DNA from: Roseiarcus sp963835885
GTDB lineage: Bacteria > Pseudomonadota > Alphaproteobacteria > Rhizobiales > Beijerinckiaceae
Direction: 5' to 3'
Length of the DNA: 64,000 nt
NCBI GenBank assembly: GCA_963835885.1
Contig: CAWIHF010000016.1
Span: forward strand, 1 to 64,000
Positions 63,717-64,000 of this stretch are shown here, piece after piece; the first letter of the stretch is position 1, and the number at the start of each line of letters is the position of its first letter. The notes beneath the pieces were generated by a model. That model worked only from the letters and a program-made list of their open reading frames with translations. It was not told the DNA's origin and made no database searches. The position numbers and the translations under genes are program-made.

Positions 63717-64000
63717 GCATTGCGGCCGTTACGGCTGGCCCCTTCGAATGATCCAAATCCGCCCGTCAAGATGTTTTGACGGCGCGCTGATCGATGCCTG
63801 CTTCGGGCGCGCCGGGCGCGCTGATCTTGCCGACCGTTCAGGAGGCTCCGCCCGTCCCCGGACCCGCCTCGGCGCGCCGCCTGAACCTCGACTCGCGCAA
63901 AACCTCGCCGACCTGAAGGCGGTCGTCCTCATAAAACTTCTGTCGTCCGATCTCCTTGACGAGGACATGCTCGGGATGCGTCGCCCAGGCGCGCAGTGAT
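63717..64000. repeat. Direct repeat, copy 2 (runs off the window)
   Basis: Same orientation and nearly identical to 57409-57692, at an offset of exactly 6308 bases with no indels. It continues past the right edge of the window. Confidence 0.9.
63838..64000 (-). CDS. ABM-domain protein, second copy (partial at window edge)
   Basis: This is the C-terminal half of a gene identical in this part to 57530-57868; the stop is at 63838 and the N-terminus lies beyond 64000. Only the segment after the Trp-containing IEWES block is visible. Whether this copy is complete cannot be judged here. Confidence 0.7.
   Translation of the reverse strand, partial: SLRAWATHPEHVLVKEIGRQKFYEDDRLQVGEVLRESRFRRRAEAGPGTGGAS

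Overview
The window is high-GC DNA whose gene set and gene order suggest an alphaproteobacterium of the Hyphomicrobiales (Rhizobiales), possibly from the Beijerinckiaceae/Methylocystaceae side. The pointers are the lipid A block cysQ-like / DUF4170 / DUF374 acyltransferase / waaA / lpxK, a cyclase-TPR paralogue family, a rhizobial-type asparaginase, a PQQ alcohol dehydrogenase with a lanthanide-type Asp-x-Asp motif, and FNR/FixK-type boxes. Taxonomy is inference only. No rRNA, tRNA or CRISPR array was recognised.

Layout. 1-3,200: three tandem relatives of one adenylate cyclase/TPR gene, two of them decayed. 3,278-3,962: a VapBC pair. 4,145-6,023: a beta-strand-repeat surface-type protein. 6,599-11,272: lipid A genes, an inositol-phosphatase-family enzyme and a small monooxygenase-like protein, all on the minus strand. 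11,695-21,444: mostly housekeeping genes (Uma2 nuclease, SDR, GST, guaC, lytic transglycosylase, rlmN, hflK-hflC, TerC, SorC regulator).

21,549-28,847 is a 7.3-kb island bounded by a perfect 13-bp inverted repeat with a TAA target duplication. It holds two group II introns of different type, recombinase and FecR remnants, a small orphan gene, a 1-Cys peroxiredoxin and a CBS-domain gene. The orphan and the CBS gene each have a perfect FNR/FixK box placed like a class II promoter, so the island looks like a mobile low-oxygen stress module.

29,025-45,334: PQQ dehydrogenase plus dihaem cytochrome c, ankyrin protein, asparaginase, CBS-BON protein, PanE, a Gly/Tyr-rich lipoprotein, a TetR/EmrAB efflux unit, three oxidoreductases and PoxB. 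45,494-49,847: a TRAP transporter whose fused DctQ-DctM gene is split by an IS. 50,326-52,054: class II glutamine amidotransferase and a second toxin-antitoxin pair with a clear palindromic operator. 52,857-57,268: a run of a small membrane protein, an unknown protein, a DyP-like haem peroxidase, another unknown protein and an outer-membrane barrel; this is the best candidate here for an undescribed system. 57,409-64,000: two nearly identical direct repeats of at least 284 bp flank a DUF4239 protein, a porin, a Tat-exported sulfatase and an AraC regulator.

About a dozen otherwise full-length genes, including guaC and hflC, carry frameshifts, mostly one extra base. This looks more like uncorrected sequencing indels than biology, and full-length coordinates are given across the shifts.
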